Of a stretch of DNA of 64,000 bases, positions 56,367 to 64,000 are shown piece after piece (position 1 is the first letter of the stretch; each line of letters begins with the position of its first letter). This stretch comes from Mycolicibacter icosiumassiliensis (GTDB lineage: Bacteria; Actinomycetota; Actinomycetes; Mycobacteriales; Mycobacteriaceae): NCBI RefSeq assembly GCF_900078685.2, contig NZ_LT546166.1, positions 1,621,934 through 1,685,933 on the forward strand, read 5' to 3'. The notes below the pieces were generated by a model. The model was not told the origin of the DNA and made no database searches. It was given only the letters and a program-made list of their open reading frames with translations. Made by a program: the position numbers and the translations under genes.

Positions 56367-57337
56367 CTAGGGCGTGTCTCCCATATCGGGAGATGTTTTG
56401 AGGTGATGCTGTCGGGGTGACGACGGCTTCGCGGTATCGGTTGTTCAATGACGCTCAGTGGGGGTTGATTTCGGGTCTGTTGCCTTCCAATGCGGGCAGG
56501 CGTGGTCATCCGTTCGGTGATGACCGGCGTGTGGTGGAAGGCATCGTCTACCGGTATCGGACCGGGATTCCGTGGCGGGATCTGCCGCGATCGGAGTTCG
56601 GGCCGTGGCAGACGGTGTGGAAACGTCACCGCCGCTACGCCGGCGATGGCACCTGGGATCGGGTGTTGATGACGCTGTTGGCGATGGCTGATGCCGAGGG
56701 CCGGTTGGACTGGACGGTGTCGGTGGATGCCACGATCAACCGCGCTTACCAGCACGCGACGAACACGACGCGCCCCGATCAGGACACAGGGGGCTGGGTC
56801 GAATTACACGAATCTGCCACTGTCTGAATGTGAACCCGCAGGTCACGGCATCGGGCGGTCGCGGGGTGGGTTGACCACCAAGATCCACACCGCCGTTGAC
56901 GGCAACGGCCGCCCGCTGGCGGTGGTGGTCACCGGCGGGCAGCGCAACGACCAGGCGATGCTGGCCGGTGTGCTCGACGAGATCGTTGTACCCCGCCGTG
57001 GACGTGCTCGTTGCCGGCCCGATGCGGTGATCGTTGATCGCGCCTATTCCAGCGGGGCCGCCGACGAATGCTGCGCAGCCGCAAGATCACCACAGTCATC
57101 CCGCAGAAGAGCGATGAGATCGCCGCCCGGCAGCGTCGTGGCAGTGCCGGTGGCCGACCGCCATCGTTCGACGAAATCCGCTACAAGCAGCGCAATCTCG
57201 TCGAACGGTCATTCGCGCTACTCAAACAATGGCGCGGCCTGGCCACCCGGTACGACAAACTCGCCATCGTCTACCGCGCCGCCGTCGTGCTCAGCGCATG
57301 CATCACATGGACCCGCCATATGGGAGACATGCCCTAG
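56367..57337 (+). mobile_element. IS5-family element with CTAG target duplication
   Basis: The element itself is 56371-57333. CTAG at 56367-56370 and at 57334-57337 are the target duplication. The termini are inverted repeats: GGCGTGTCTCCCATAT at the left and ATATGGGAGACATGCC at the right, one mismatch in 16. The insertion into the IS6110-like OrfB shows that it arrived later. Confidence 0.9.
56417..57337 (+). pseudogene. IS5-family transposase, frames disrupted
   Basis: The N-terminal part (56417-56827) has LFNDAQWGLISGLLPSNAGRRGHPF, FGPWQTVWKRHRRY and WTVSVDATINRAYQHATNT with the first catalytic Asp. The middle part is in another frame (GIGRSRGGLTTKIHTAVDGNGRPL, DAVIVDRAYSS). The last part returns to the first frame (MLRSRKITTVIPQKSDEIAARQ, QWRGLATRYDKLAIVYRAAVVL). 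The first shift could be a programmed frameshift, common in IS5/IS427 elements. The second near 57065 looks like damage. Confidence 0.8.
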
Positions 57338-57641
57338 CCACAGCCGGGATCAAGCCCTCGACTGGCGCGGTGGGTTCGTCGTATGACAACGCACTGGCCG
57401 AGTCCGTGATCGGGCTCTACAAGACCGAGCTGGTCAAGCCGCGGCGGCCCTGGAAGGGCTGCGACGACCTCGAGATCGCCACCGCCGAGTGGGTCGACTG
57501 GTTCAACCACCGCAGGCTCTACGAGTACTGCGGCGATATGCCGCCAGCGGAGCTGGAGGCCGCGCACTACGCTCAACAACCGACTTCGACACTCGTCGAG
57601 GTCTCAAACTAAGAAGTCTCCGGACATGCCGGGGCGATTCA

Positions 57642-57848
57642 AGCCCGCCAGTTGATCACCGTTTGGCGCGCGATGGAGAACCGGCGCGCGATCTCGACAT
57701 GGGCGACACCATCGGCGATCAACAACACGATCCGCGCCCGCAGCGCCAGACCCGCCTTCGTGCTCGAGGACCGAACCCATTTCTCCAGTTCGACACGGTC
57801 ACTGTCGGGCACTACCAACGGCGCTGCTCGCATACGCAATTCAACCAA
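57642..57848 (-). pseudogene. IS630-type transposase N-terminal remnant
   Basis: The frame begins MVELRMRAAPLVVPDSDRVELEKWV and continues ALRARIVLLIADGVAHVEIARRF to IARQTVINWRA, the DNA-binding N-terminus of IS630 transposases. It is cut off at 57641 exactly where the IS6110-like element begins, so the IS3 insertion or an associated deletion removed the rest. Confidence 0.75.
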
Positions 57849-58115
57849 ACAACACCGCCCAATTACTTTAGGCGCGCGGCACTAGAACCCCAAACACCCC
57901 GCCGCGCCATGCAAAACCACAGGTCACAGGACTAACGATCCAGAAACCCGCGATCCATGTCCGAAGTCAGGTCCTAATTTGAAGCTCCCGTTCATGTCGG
58001 CTTCAGATTGTCGTCGCTGCCCAGTCAACTCGGGTGCCTAGCATCCCGCGAAGTATCGCGTTGCGAACTATCACGCCGCTTGGGCGAGGACGGTCGACCG
58101 CAGAAGGGGAGTCGC
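57849..58115. other. region upstream of the PPE cluster
   Basis: 57850-57990 is AT-richer and has no gene. It may hold the promoter for the first PPE gene. No known operator was recognised. Confidence 0.35.
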
Positions 58116-59360
58116 ATGCTGGATTTCGGGGTGTTGCCGCCGGAGGTGACGTCGTCGCAGATTTATTCGGGCCCGGGGTCGGGTTCGATGATGGCGGCCG
58201 CGTCTGCTTGGGACGGCCTTGCATCGCAGCTGAATTTGTTTGCCGGCGGGTATGCCTCGATGATCTCGGCCCTGGAAGGCGATGCCTGGTCCGGCCCTGC
58301 CGCGAACGCGATGGTCGCGGCTGCCGTCCCGTATATCGACTGGGTGAAGACAACAGCGGGGCAGGCTGAGCAGGTCGCCAACCAAGCTCGGACGGCGGCG
58401 ACCGCCTTCGAGACAGCGCACGCTTCGGTTGTGCCACCGGCCCTGGTAGCTGCCAACCGAGCTCAGCTGTCAAACCTGCTCGCCACCAACGTATTCGGTC
58501 AGAACGCGCCGCAGATCGCGGCCACTGATGCCCAATATGCGCAGATGTGGGCCCAGAACACCCAGGCGATGTACGGATACGCGGGATCGTCGTTGTCGGC
58601 GACGCGACTATCGACGTTCACCCAGCCGCCGGAGACCAGCAATCCGACCGCTCAGCCCAGCCAAGCGGTTGCGACCGCCGCCCAGTCCGCCGGTGCGGGC
58701 GCATCGCACGCTAACAGCCTCTCCCAGCTACTTTCGTCAGTGCCGCAACAGCTCTCCACAGCGGCGACTTCGGCCTCGTCGAGTTCGAGCACATCTACGT
58801 TGTTCGGCATGCCCGTGCCTTCGTCACTGCTCACGAGCCTGGGAAACCTCAACACCATCGACGGACCGATATCGTTTGCCGCCGCCATGGTTCGAACTGC
58901 CGCCAACTCGTCGGCCGCCGGCATGATTGCGTTCAGGCTCTTTGCTGACGCGGCAATTTATTCACCGCTGGCCGGATTGTCCGGCGCGATGTCGCCGGTC
59001 ACCTTCAGCTCGGCGTCACTGGGCGCGGGGTTGGCTGGGGTGACCACATCGAGTGCAGCAGGCGTTCAGAGCGCGGTTTTGGCCAGTACCGGCGGTGCGG
59101 GTCTGATGGGCTCGCTGTCGGTGCCGTCCGCATGGGCGCAGGCAACTCCAGTGGCCACCGCGAGCGAGCAGCCCATGTGGTTGTCGGAGGTCGAGGCGTG
59201 GTGGGAGGACGGTGCACCCGCGAATCTGGATTCGAGATCGATGGCGCAGGTGGCCGCCGCGGCTGCCGCGGGAAGTCTGCTGATGCGTCCCGTTGTCGGT
59301 AAGGCATTACGTGTTCCACCACGCCGTTTCAAGATGTCGCGACCCTCTGCCGGTGGATGA
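58116..59360 (+). CDS. PPE-family protein, SVP type (1 of 3)
   Basis: A 414-residue PPE protein, secreted by ESX-5-type systems in slow-growing mycobacteria. The N-terminal domain has DFGVLPPEVTSSQIYSGPGS, the WxG turn in DAWSGPAANAM, and ATNVFGQNAPQIAATDAQYAQMWAQ. A Ser/Thr-rich middle follows. The SVP motif is in LMGSLSVPSAWAQA (about residue 340) and the end RRFKMSRPSAGG is typical. ATG 58116 follows AGAAGGGGAG. It is the first of three tandem PPE genes, 81 to 85 bases apart. No PE partner precedes it. Confidence 0.93.
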   Translation: MLDFGVLPPEVTSSQIYSGPGSGSMMAAASAWDGLASQLNLFAGGYASMISALEGDAWSGPAANAMVAAAVPYIDWVKTTAGQAEQVANQARTAATAFETAHASVVPPALVAANRAQLSNLLATNVFGQNAPQIAATDAQYAQMWAQNTQAMYGYAGSSLSATRLSTFTQPPETSNPTAQPSQAVATAAQSAGAGASHANSLSQLLSSVPQQLSTAATSASSSSSTSTLFGMPVPSSLLTSLGNLNTIDGPISFAAAMVRTAANSSAAGMIAFRLFADAAIYSPLAGLSGAMSPVTFSSASLGAGLAGVTTSSAAGVQSAVLASTGGAGLMGSLSVPSAWAQATPVATASEQPMWLSEVEAWWEDGAPANLDSRSMAQVAAAAAAGSLLMRPVVGKALRVPPRRFKMSRPSAGG

Positions 59361-59444
59361 CTGTCTTTCTCTACGGCGTGACGTGGCAGCGCGCGATCTG
59401 ACCGTTGCCTCCGAGGCGATTGTTAAAGGGGTTGGGCAACAGTG

Positions 59445-60722
59445 ATGTTGGACTTTGCGGTGCTACCGCCTGAGGTCAATTCGGCCAGAATGTACGCTGG
59501 GCCCGGCTCGGTGCCGATGATGGCGGCCGCAACAGCGTGGGATGCAGTCGCCGGGCAACTGGAATTGTTTGCCTCCGGCTACTCCTCTACGGTGACAGAT
59601 CTCCAGGGCCACCAATGGTCGGGGCTTGCTTCGGCTTCGATGGCCGCCGCAGCCGCACCTTATGTGACGTGGGCGAACACGACTGCCGTTCAGGCCGGGC
59701 ATGCGGCGAGCCAGGCTCGCGCCGCAGCGGCAGCGTACGAGGCGGCGTTCGCGATGACTGTTCCCCCGCCGGCGATCGAAGCCAACCGGGCGTTGCTGGC
59801 GGCGCTGGTGGCCACTAACTTCTTCGGTCAGAATTTGCCGGCGATCGCTGCCACGGAGGCCCACTATTCCGAGATGTGGGCGCAGGACGCCGCCGCGATG
59901 TACGGCTATGCCGCCGCGTCGTTGCCGGCGGCCGCGGCCTTGGCGTCGTTCAAGGCGCCACCGCAGACCACCGATCCCGGCGGGCAAACCGCGCAGAACG
60001 CAGCGACGGCGCAGGCGGTGGGCTCAGCAACCGCGCATAAGATGCAACTCCTGACCCACGCGATATCAAATGTGTCGCATCAGATGCACAGCCTCTCGGT
60101 AGGGCAGTACTCGTCTCACTCCGCGGTGTCGACGGGATCGAGTTCGGCGCATGCAGCGGGTTCGTCGTCGGCGCATACCGCGGGCTCGTCCGGCTCGTCC
60201 GGCTCGTCACAGTATTACTACATTCACGACTGGCAGTCCTTCAAACAGTTTTACGACAATTTCAACACCGCAATAAATAAAAACTTCTATAACGGCGGCG
60301 TAACCCTGGGCGACCAGTTGGACTTCAACGCCACGATTCCCAAGGTAGTGAGCCATTACAGCCTGCCGAGGACGCCGCCGCTCCTCTACGCCTCTGACGC
60401 GCTGAGCTCGACAGGAGGAAACGGGCCGGTCGTGGTCAGCGCGGGCAGGGCGGCCTCGGTGGGTTCATTGTCGGTTCCCCGGGCCTGGTCATCGCCGTCT
60501 TTGACGAACGGCCAAACCCTGCTTGCGGCAAATCAAGTCACCCAGCAACCGCCGGAGGAGGTTCACCGCGGTGTGCCCGTCCATGCGGTGAAGCCCATGG
60601 CTGACCAGCCGCCGCCGGCCCTGGGGCCGGTGGGAGGCCACGGGCAACGCCACACTGGCAACGCTGTTATCCGCATGCGGGAGCGCCGGTTCCAGATGCC
60701 GCGGCCAACGGTCGGTGGATAG
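59445..60722 (+). CDS. PPE-family protein, SVP type, with Ser/His-rich repeats (2 of 3)
   Basis: A 425-residue PPE protein. The PPE domain has [30 protein letters not shown] and [23 protein letters not shown]. Between about residues 215 and 250 is a low-complexity run ([20 protein letters not shown]), followed by a Tyr/Phe-rich block ([19 protein letters not shown]). That block is uncommon for this family and rather AT-rich in DNA. The SVP motif is [11 protein letters not shown]. The end MPRPTVGG is typical. ATG 59445 is chosen; GTG 59442 directly before it is equally possible. Confidence 0.92.
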   Translation: MLDFAVLPPEVNSARMYAGPGSVPMMAAATAWDAVAGQLELFASGYSSTVTDLQGHQWSGLASASMAAAAAPYVTWANTTAVQAGHAASQARAAAAAYEAAFAMTVPPPAIEANRALLAALVATNFFGQNLPAIAATEAHYSEMWAQDAAAMYGYAAASLPAAAALASFKAPPQTTDPGGQTAQNAATAQAVGSATAHKMQLLTHAISNVSHQMHSLSVGQYSSHSAVSTGSSSAHAAGSSSAHTAGSSGSSGSSQYYYIHDWQSFKQFYDNFNTAINKNFYNGGVTLGDQLDFNATIPKVVSHYSLPRTPPLLYASDALSSTGGNGPVVVSAGRAASVGSLSVPRAWSSPSLTNGQTLLAANQVTQQPPEEVHRGVPVHAVKPMADQPPPALGPVGGHGQRHTGNAVIRMRERRFQMPRPTVGG

Positions 60723-60782
60723 CGAAGCGTAGGTCGTCAGGGCTCGCGGGTAACGAATGCGAGCGAGGAAATGAGGATTCGG

Positions 60783-62006
60783 ATGCTGGAATTCGGAATA
60801 TTGCCACCGGAAATCACCTCGGTACGGATTTACTCCGGCCCTGGTTCGGAGTCGATGATAGTGGCCGCAGGAATCTGGGATGTCCTTGCTGCGCAGTTGG
60901 ATTTGTTTGTGCGAGGCTATTCGTCGATCATCGCGGCTCTGGAAGGTGAGTCGTGGTCGGGTCCCGCTGCGACCGCGATGGTGACCGCGACTGCACCGTA
61001 CTTACAGTGGGCGACGACAACAGGGATCAAGGCGGAGCAGACCGCCAGCCAGGCCCGCGCGGCTGCGGCCGCCTTTGAGGCAGCATACGCGGCTGTGGTG
61101 CCGCCGGCTGCGGTGGCGGCCAACCGCAGTCAGCTGTTGCATCTGATCGCGACCAACATATTGGGTCAGAACGCGAACCAGATCGCGGCCACCGAAGCTG
61201 ATTACGCTGAGATGTGGGCGCAAGACACCCGCGCGATGGATTGCTATGCAGCCTCGGCATCGTCGGCGACCCAGCTGTCGCCATTCACGGAGTCGCCCCA
61301 GATGACCAACCTGGCCGGACAGTCCGCGACTGCGGCTTCCTCTGCTGCGAGTTCGGTTGCCCCGCACCTGCAAGCATTGTCGCAGCTGCTTTCGACTGTG
61401 CCGCAACAACTGGCGGCCGCAACTGCACCGAGTTCGGGCGCCGCCGCGCCGGCCGGTATACCGATACCGGAATCGTGGATCACGTTCCTCGACGATATCA
61501 ATTACACGACCGGAATCCCCGACATTTGGGGGTTGGAGGTGATGCGTGATGTCGGTGCGGTCGGGAGCGCGATCCTCAATACGACCGGCTACTTGACCGA
61601 TGGCGGCGGATTTGTGCAAGCCGGGGCTACGGAGAAGACATCGCCGACGGCGACTCCCGGGATTCTGGCCGGGGAAGCGGAGTCCTCGGTAGGGAGGGCA
61701 GTTGGGCGCTCGGTGCTTGTCAGCGTCGGCGAGGCGACCGCCGTGGGGCAGCTGTCGGCGCCTCCGGCATGGGCGAATGCGACCCCGATCGGCGGTGCGA
61801 CCGACACTTCGCTGGCATCGTGGGGGGCCAAAGCGGTGTGGGAGGAGACTCCGAAGATGGGCACGGCAGGCACAGGGTTAGCGGCACCGATGGCTGCCGG
61901 AGCCGGTGGGGCGGCGGCCCGCAAAGTGGTGCGGCCCAGTGTCAGCGCCATCCTGCAGGTCATGCCTCCCCGGTACCAGGTGCCCCGCCATACCGCCGGT
62001 GGCTAG
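60783..62006 (+). CDS. PPE-family protein, SVP-like with SAP motif (3 of 3)
   Basis: A 407-residue PPE protein. The domain has LEFGILPPEITSVRIYSGPG, ESWSGPAATAM and ATNILGQNANQIAATEADYAEMW. The SVP motif is changed to SAP (AVGQLSAPPAWANA). The end RYQVPRHTAGG matches its neighbours. ATG 60783 (MLEFGILPPE) aligns with its paralogues; ATG 60771 would add four residues. The stop TAG uses the TA at 62004-62005, which is also the IS630 target, so the original end of the gene may have been slightly different. Confidence 0.91.
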   Translation: MLEFGILPPEITSVRIYSGPGSESMIVAAGIWDVLAAQLDLFVRGYSSIIAALEGESWSGPAATAMVTATAPYLQWATTTGIKAEQTASQARAAAAAFEAAYAAVVPPAAVAANRSQLLHLIATNILGQNANQIAATEADYAEMWAQDTRAMDCYAASASSATQLSPFTESPQMTNLAGQSATAASSAASSVAPHLQALSQLLSTVPQQLAAATAPSSGAAAPAGIPIPESWITFLDDINYTTGIPDIWGLEVMRDVGAVGSAILNTTGYLTDGGGFVQAGATEKTSPTATPGILAGEAESSVGRAVGRSVLVSVGEATAVGQLSAPPAWANATPIGGATDTSLASWGAKAVWEETPKMGTAGTGLAAPMAAGAGGAAARKVVRPSVSAILQVMPPRYQVPRHTAGG

Positions 62007-62789
62007 TGGTCCGTGCTTGAAATGGTTTGACGGTTTGCCTTCTTGAGGACCTCGTCGGCGGTTTTTGTCCAGACGAATGGGTGGGCGCGGTTGTTCCAGC
62101 CGGTGATGAATTTGCGGATCGCGGAGGTGAGCTCGCGGACGTTGCCGAAGGTGCCGCGTCGGATGGCTTGGCGTTCGATAATGCCGAACCAGACTTCGAC
62201 GAGGTTGAGCCATGATGCCGAGGTCGGGGTGAAGTGCACCTGGACGCGTGGGTTTTCGGCGAGCCAGTCGCGGACCTCGACGCGCTTGTGGGCGGCGTAG
62301 TTGTCCATCACCAGGTGCAGTTGCTGGTCGGGGTAGGCGCGAGCGATATGTTTGAGGACGCGCAGAAATTCCTGATGGCGGTGCCGGTCCTGGCATAGTC
62401 CGGTGACCTGCCCGGTAGCGATCTCCAGCGCGGCGAACAGCGTCGTGGTGCCGTTGCGCACGTAGTCGTGAGTGCCCCGCTCCGGTCCGGTGATCCCGGC
62501 TGCATCGGCAGCATGGGCTGGGTGCGATCGAGTGCTTGGATCTGGGATTTCTCGTCGACGCAGAGCACGACAGCGTTCTCGGGCGGGTCAAGGTACAGCC
62601 CGACGACGTCGGTGACCTTGGCGACCAACTGCGGATCAGTGGAGAACTTGAAGGTCTCGACTCGCCACGGCTGGATGCCGTACTCACGCCACGCCTTGGC
62701 CACCGCCGAGAAACTGACTTTGAGGTGATCGGCCAGCAGCCGTGAACTCCAGTGCGTGACACCGAGTTTCTTTGGCGGCGGCACCAACG

Positions 62790-63333
62790 ATCACCGCGGT
62801 CTGGCCGTCGGCGATCGTGCAAACCTGCGTGGTGCACCTGCTGCGGGCATCGATGCGCTACGCCTCCTACACCGACCGCCGCAAGATGGCCGCAGCGATG
62901 CGCCCGATCTACACCGCGGCCACCGAAGACGCTGCCAAGCTGGCACTGGAGGACTTCCGCACCCAGTGGGGCACCAAATCCCCCGGAGCACTCGCCGTCT
63001 GGGACCGTGCCTGGGCCGAGTTCACCCCGTTCCTGGCATTCCCGGTCGAAATCCGCAAGATCATCTACACCACCAACGCGATCGAATCGCTGAACTACCA
63101 GCTGCGCAAAGTCACCAAGGCCCGCGGCTCGTTCCCCTCAGATGCCGCGGCGATGAAACTGCTCTACCTGGCCATCCGCAACATCAACCAGAAACGAGGA
63201 TCAACCACCGGAACCGCAACCTGGGGATGGACCCACGCCCTGAACTCCTTCGCCATCCAATTCCCCGACCGACTCCCACTCTAACCCAACAATCAACGGC
63301 CACAACCACTTACACAGTTACCTTGACAAGCCC
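62790..63333 (+). mobile_element. truncated IS256-family element inside IS630
   Basis: It carries the C-terminal half of a mutator-type (IS256) transposase, starting at ITAVWPSAIVQTCVVHLLRAS and including IYTTNAIESLNYQLRKVTKARG and the end FAIQFPDRLPL at 63284. The N-terminal half is missing. GCACCAACG occurs at both junctions (62781-62789 and 63334-63342), like an 8-9 base target duplication. Confidence 0.85.
62796..63284 (+). pseudogene. IS256-family transposase, C-terminal half only
   Basis: About 162 family-like residues remain, from TAVWPSAIVQTCVVH onward. The third acidic catalytic residue is in TTNAIESLN; the first two Asp residues are in the lost half. The frame is open into the IS630 sequence at its left end by chance. 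It cannot be active. Confidence 0.85.
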
Positions 63334-63674
63334 GCACCAACGTCGCCGACACGATCGCACCGTGATCAAGCGTGCGGGGGCGCCCGGATCGGGGCAGGTC
63401 ATCGAGGCCGGCGATTCCGGACTGCTCGTAGCGTGCCCGCCACGAGATCACCGTGGGGCGTGAAACTCCCGTGCGCGAAGCGATCTCGGTATTCGATACC
63501 CCGTCGGCGGCCAGCAGCACGATCCGCGCTCGCAACACCAAGCCCGCCGGCGCCGTCGTCGACCGCAGCAATGAGCCCAGTTTCGCCCGGTCGCCGTCAC
63601 GCAATCCCAGTGGAGCAATCCGCATGCATGACTATCCCAAACATCGACCGTCAAACCATTTCAAGCACGGAAAA

Positions 63675-64000
63675 CTAGGGCGTGTCTGACAAATGCGGTA
63701 GCCAGAGGGTGATTGCGCGCAGGACCGCTGCGCCGCGGTAGACCAGGGCGAGTTTGTCGTAGCGGGTGGCCAGCCCACGCCATTGCTTGACGGTGTTGAA
63801 GTTGCGTTCAACAACATTGCGGCCCTTGTAATCGTCGGCGTCGAAGGCCGGTGGTCGCCCGCCGGCCGAGCCACGGCGCTGGCGATTGGCGACCTGGTTC
63901 GATGGCTCCGGTATCACCGCACCGATGCGGCGTCGCCGCAGCATGGTGCGGATCGCGCGACTGGAATACGCCTTATCGCCGCGGACGCGATCAGGGCGGG
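63675..64000 (-). CDS. IS5-family transposase, N-terminus beyond window
   Basis: The C-terminal part of an IS5/IS427-type transposase. It reads GDKAYSSRAIRTMLRRRRIG (second catalytic region), then FDADDYKGRNVVERNFNTVKQWRGLATRYDKLALVYRGAAVL and ends LPHLSDTP. The frame is open through the right edge. The stop TAG falls in the CTAG target sequence at 63675-63678. It is related to, but not the same as, the IS5-type element at 56371. Confidence 0.9.
   Translation of the reverse strand, partial: RPDRVRGDKAYSSRAIRTMLRRRRIGAVIPEPSNQVANRQRRGSAGGRPPAFDADDYKGRNVVERNFNTVKQWRGLATRYDKLALVYRGAAVLRAITLWLPHLSDTP
63678..64000 (-). mobile_element. IS5-family element, left terminus in window
   Basis: The terminus GGGCGTGTCTGACAAATG starts at CTAG (63675-63678). 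The same terminus in opposite orientation is at 54051-54070. The rest of the element lies beyond the window. Confidence 0.85.

Larger units (their letters stand above)
55683..57612 (+). pseudogene. IS3-family transposase OrfB, split by an insertion
   Basis: The DDE integrase half lies in two parts. Part one (55683-56370) runs from VRYIDEHVGVRRDDADGPGL through LWVADFTYVSTW (first Asp) and VAHHDHGTQYLS (second Asp) to YSEHL. Part two (57334-57612) resumes LATAGIKPSTGAVGSSYDNA (with the Glu in ALAESVIGLYKTE) and ends STLVEVSN. Removing the IS5-type insert and one CTAG restores the frame exactly (EHL-ATAGIKPS). Confidence 0.9.
55303..57641 (+). mobile_element. IS6110-like IS3-family element, interrupted by an IS5-type element
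   Basis: Left terminus TGAATCGCCCCGGCAAGTCC (continuing GGAGACTCC) at 55303 matches the reverse complement of the right terminus ending at 57641 (TGAATCGCCCCGGCATGTCC continuing GGAGACTTC) at 27 of 29 bases. It encodes OrfA and a split OrfB that closely resemble those of IS6110 by eye. A 963-base IS5-type element sits inside OrfB. No obvious direct repeat flanks the outer ends. Confidence 0.88.
62003..63625 (-). pseudogene. IS630-family transposase, interrupted and frameshifted
   Basis: The N-terminal DNA-binding part (63625 down to about 63334) reads MRIAPLGLRDGDRAKLGSLL and RTGVSRPTVISWRARYEQSG. It then breaks at the IS256 insertion. It resumes at 62789 with VPPPKKLGVTHWSSRLLADH and the first catalytic Asp in VVLCVDEKSQIQALDRT. 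A frameshift occurs near 62470, after which LHLVMDNYAAHKRVEVRDWL and FTPTSASWLNLVEVWFGIIE complete the DDE domain. It ends at the TA target. Two lesions make it inactive. Confidence 0.88.
62006..63675 (-). mobile_element. IS630-family element with TA target and 24-base perfect termini
   Basis: TCCGTGCTTGAAATGGTTTG plus ACGG at 62010-62033 is the exact inverse of 63648-63671. The repeats extend outward with two mismatches to TA dinucleotides at 62004-62005 and 63676-63677, the IS630 target duplication. Removing it would join the PPE3 end to the IS5-type element (GGCTAGGGCGTG). Confidence 0.88.

Overview
This window is chromosomal DNA of a high-GC actinobacterium, almost certainly a mycobacterium (Mycobacterium sensu lato). 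The evidence is mtrA-mtrB-lpqB, whiB2, F420 genes fbiA/fbiB, the dTDP-rhamnose and mannose genes, several PPE proteins, wax ester synthase/DGAT enzymes, desA3 and DosR/DosS. Gene order from about 1 to 52760 follows, with insertions, the M. tuberculosis order Rv3267 to Rv3227 as I remember it. PPE-SVP proteins suggest a slow grower or a M. terrae-type lineage, but I cannot name the species. All family and orthologue calls come from reading the protein sequences; no database search was run.

Layout. 1-12776 is envelope and cofactor housekeeping: an LCP ligase (partial), rmlD-wbbL-manB, a fbiA-fbiB-Nudix operon, whiB2, two conserved unknowns, and a phosphomannomutase / SIS protein / manA operon. 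12778-18361 is accessory: a CDF metal transporter coupled to an orphan Csb1/Cas7-like gene, then a leftward group (secreted protein, frameshifted PPE, FAD monooxygenase) preceded by a near-perfect Zur-type palindrome. 18707-23980 carries a hydrolase, alkB with a TetR gene (no rubredoxin genes), ahcY and tmk. 24033-28038 is mtrA-mtrB-lpqB, in which mtrB has lost about 140 bases of its ATP-binding domain and lpqB lacks its lipobox cysteine.

28055-37819 is a hypoxia and nitric oxide island: tgs1 and an Acg-type nitroreductase diverging from DosR-like boxes, devS and devR, an SDR, then a quinol nitric oxide reductase with a Cys-rich membrane protein and a slipin. 38049-52760 returns to core order: ComF-like PRTase, hpf, secA1, Rv3235-like, tgs3, ppk2, Rv3231c-like, a ferredoxin reductase and desA3 (sharing an operator-like sequence), rsgA, aroA and a Ser/Thr kinase.

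52998-64000 is an insertion-sequence-rich accessory region. It has a PE-PPE esterase truncated by IS debris, a DUF732 secreted protein, an IS6110-like IS3 element interrupted by an IS5-type element with a CTAG duplication, three tandem PPE genes, and an IS630 element that contains a truncated IS256 copy. A further IS5-type transposase runs off the right edge.
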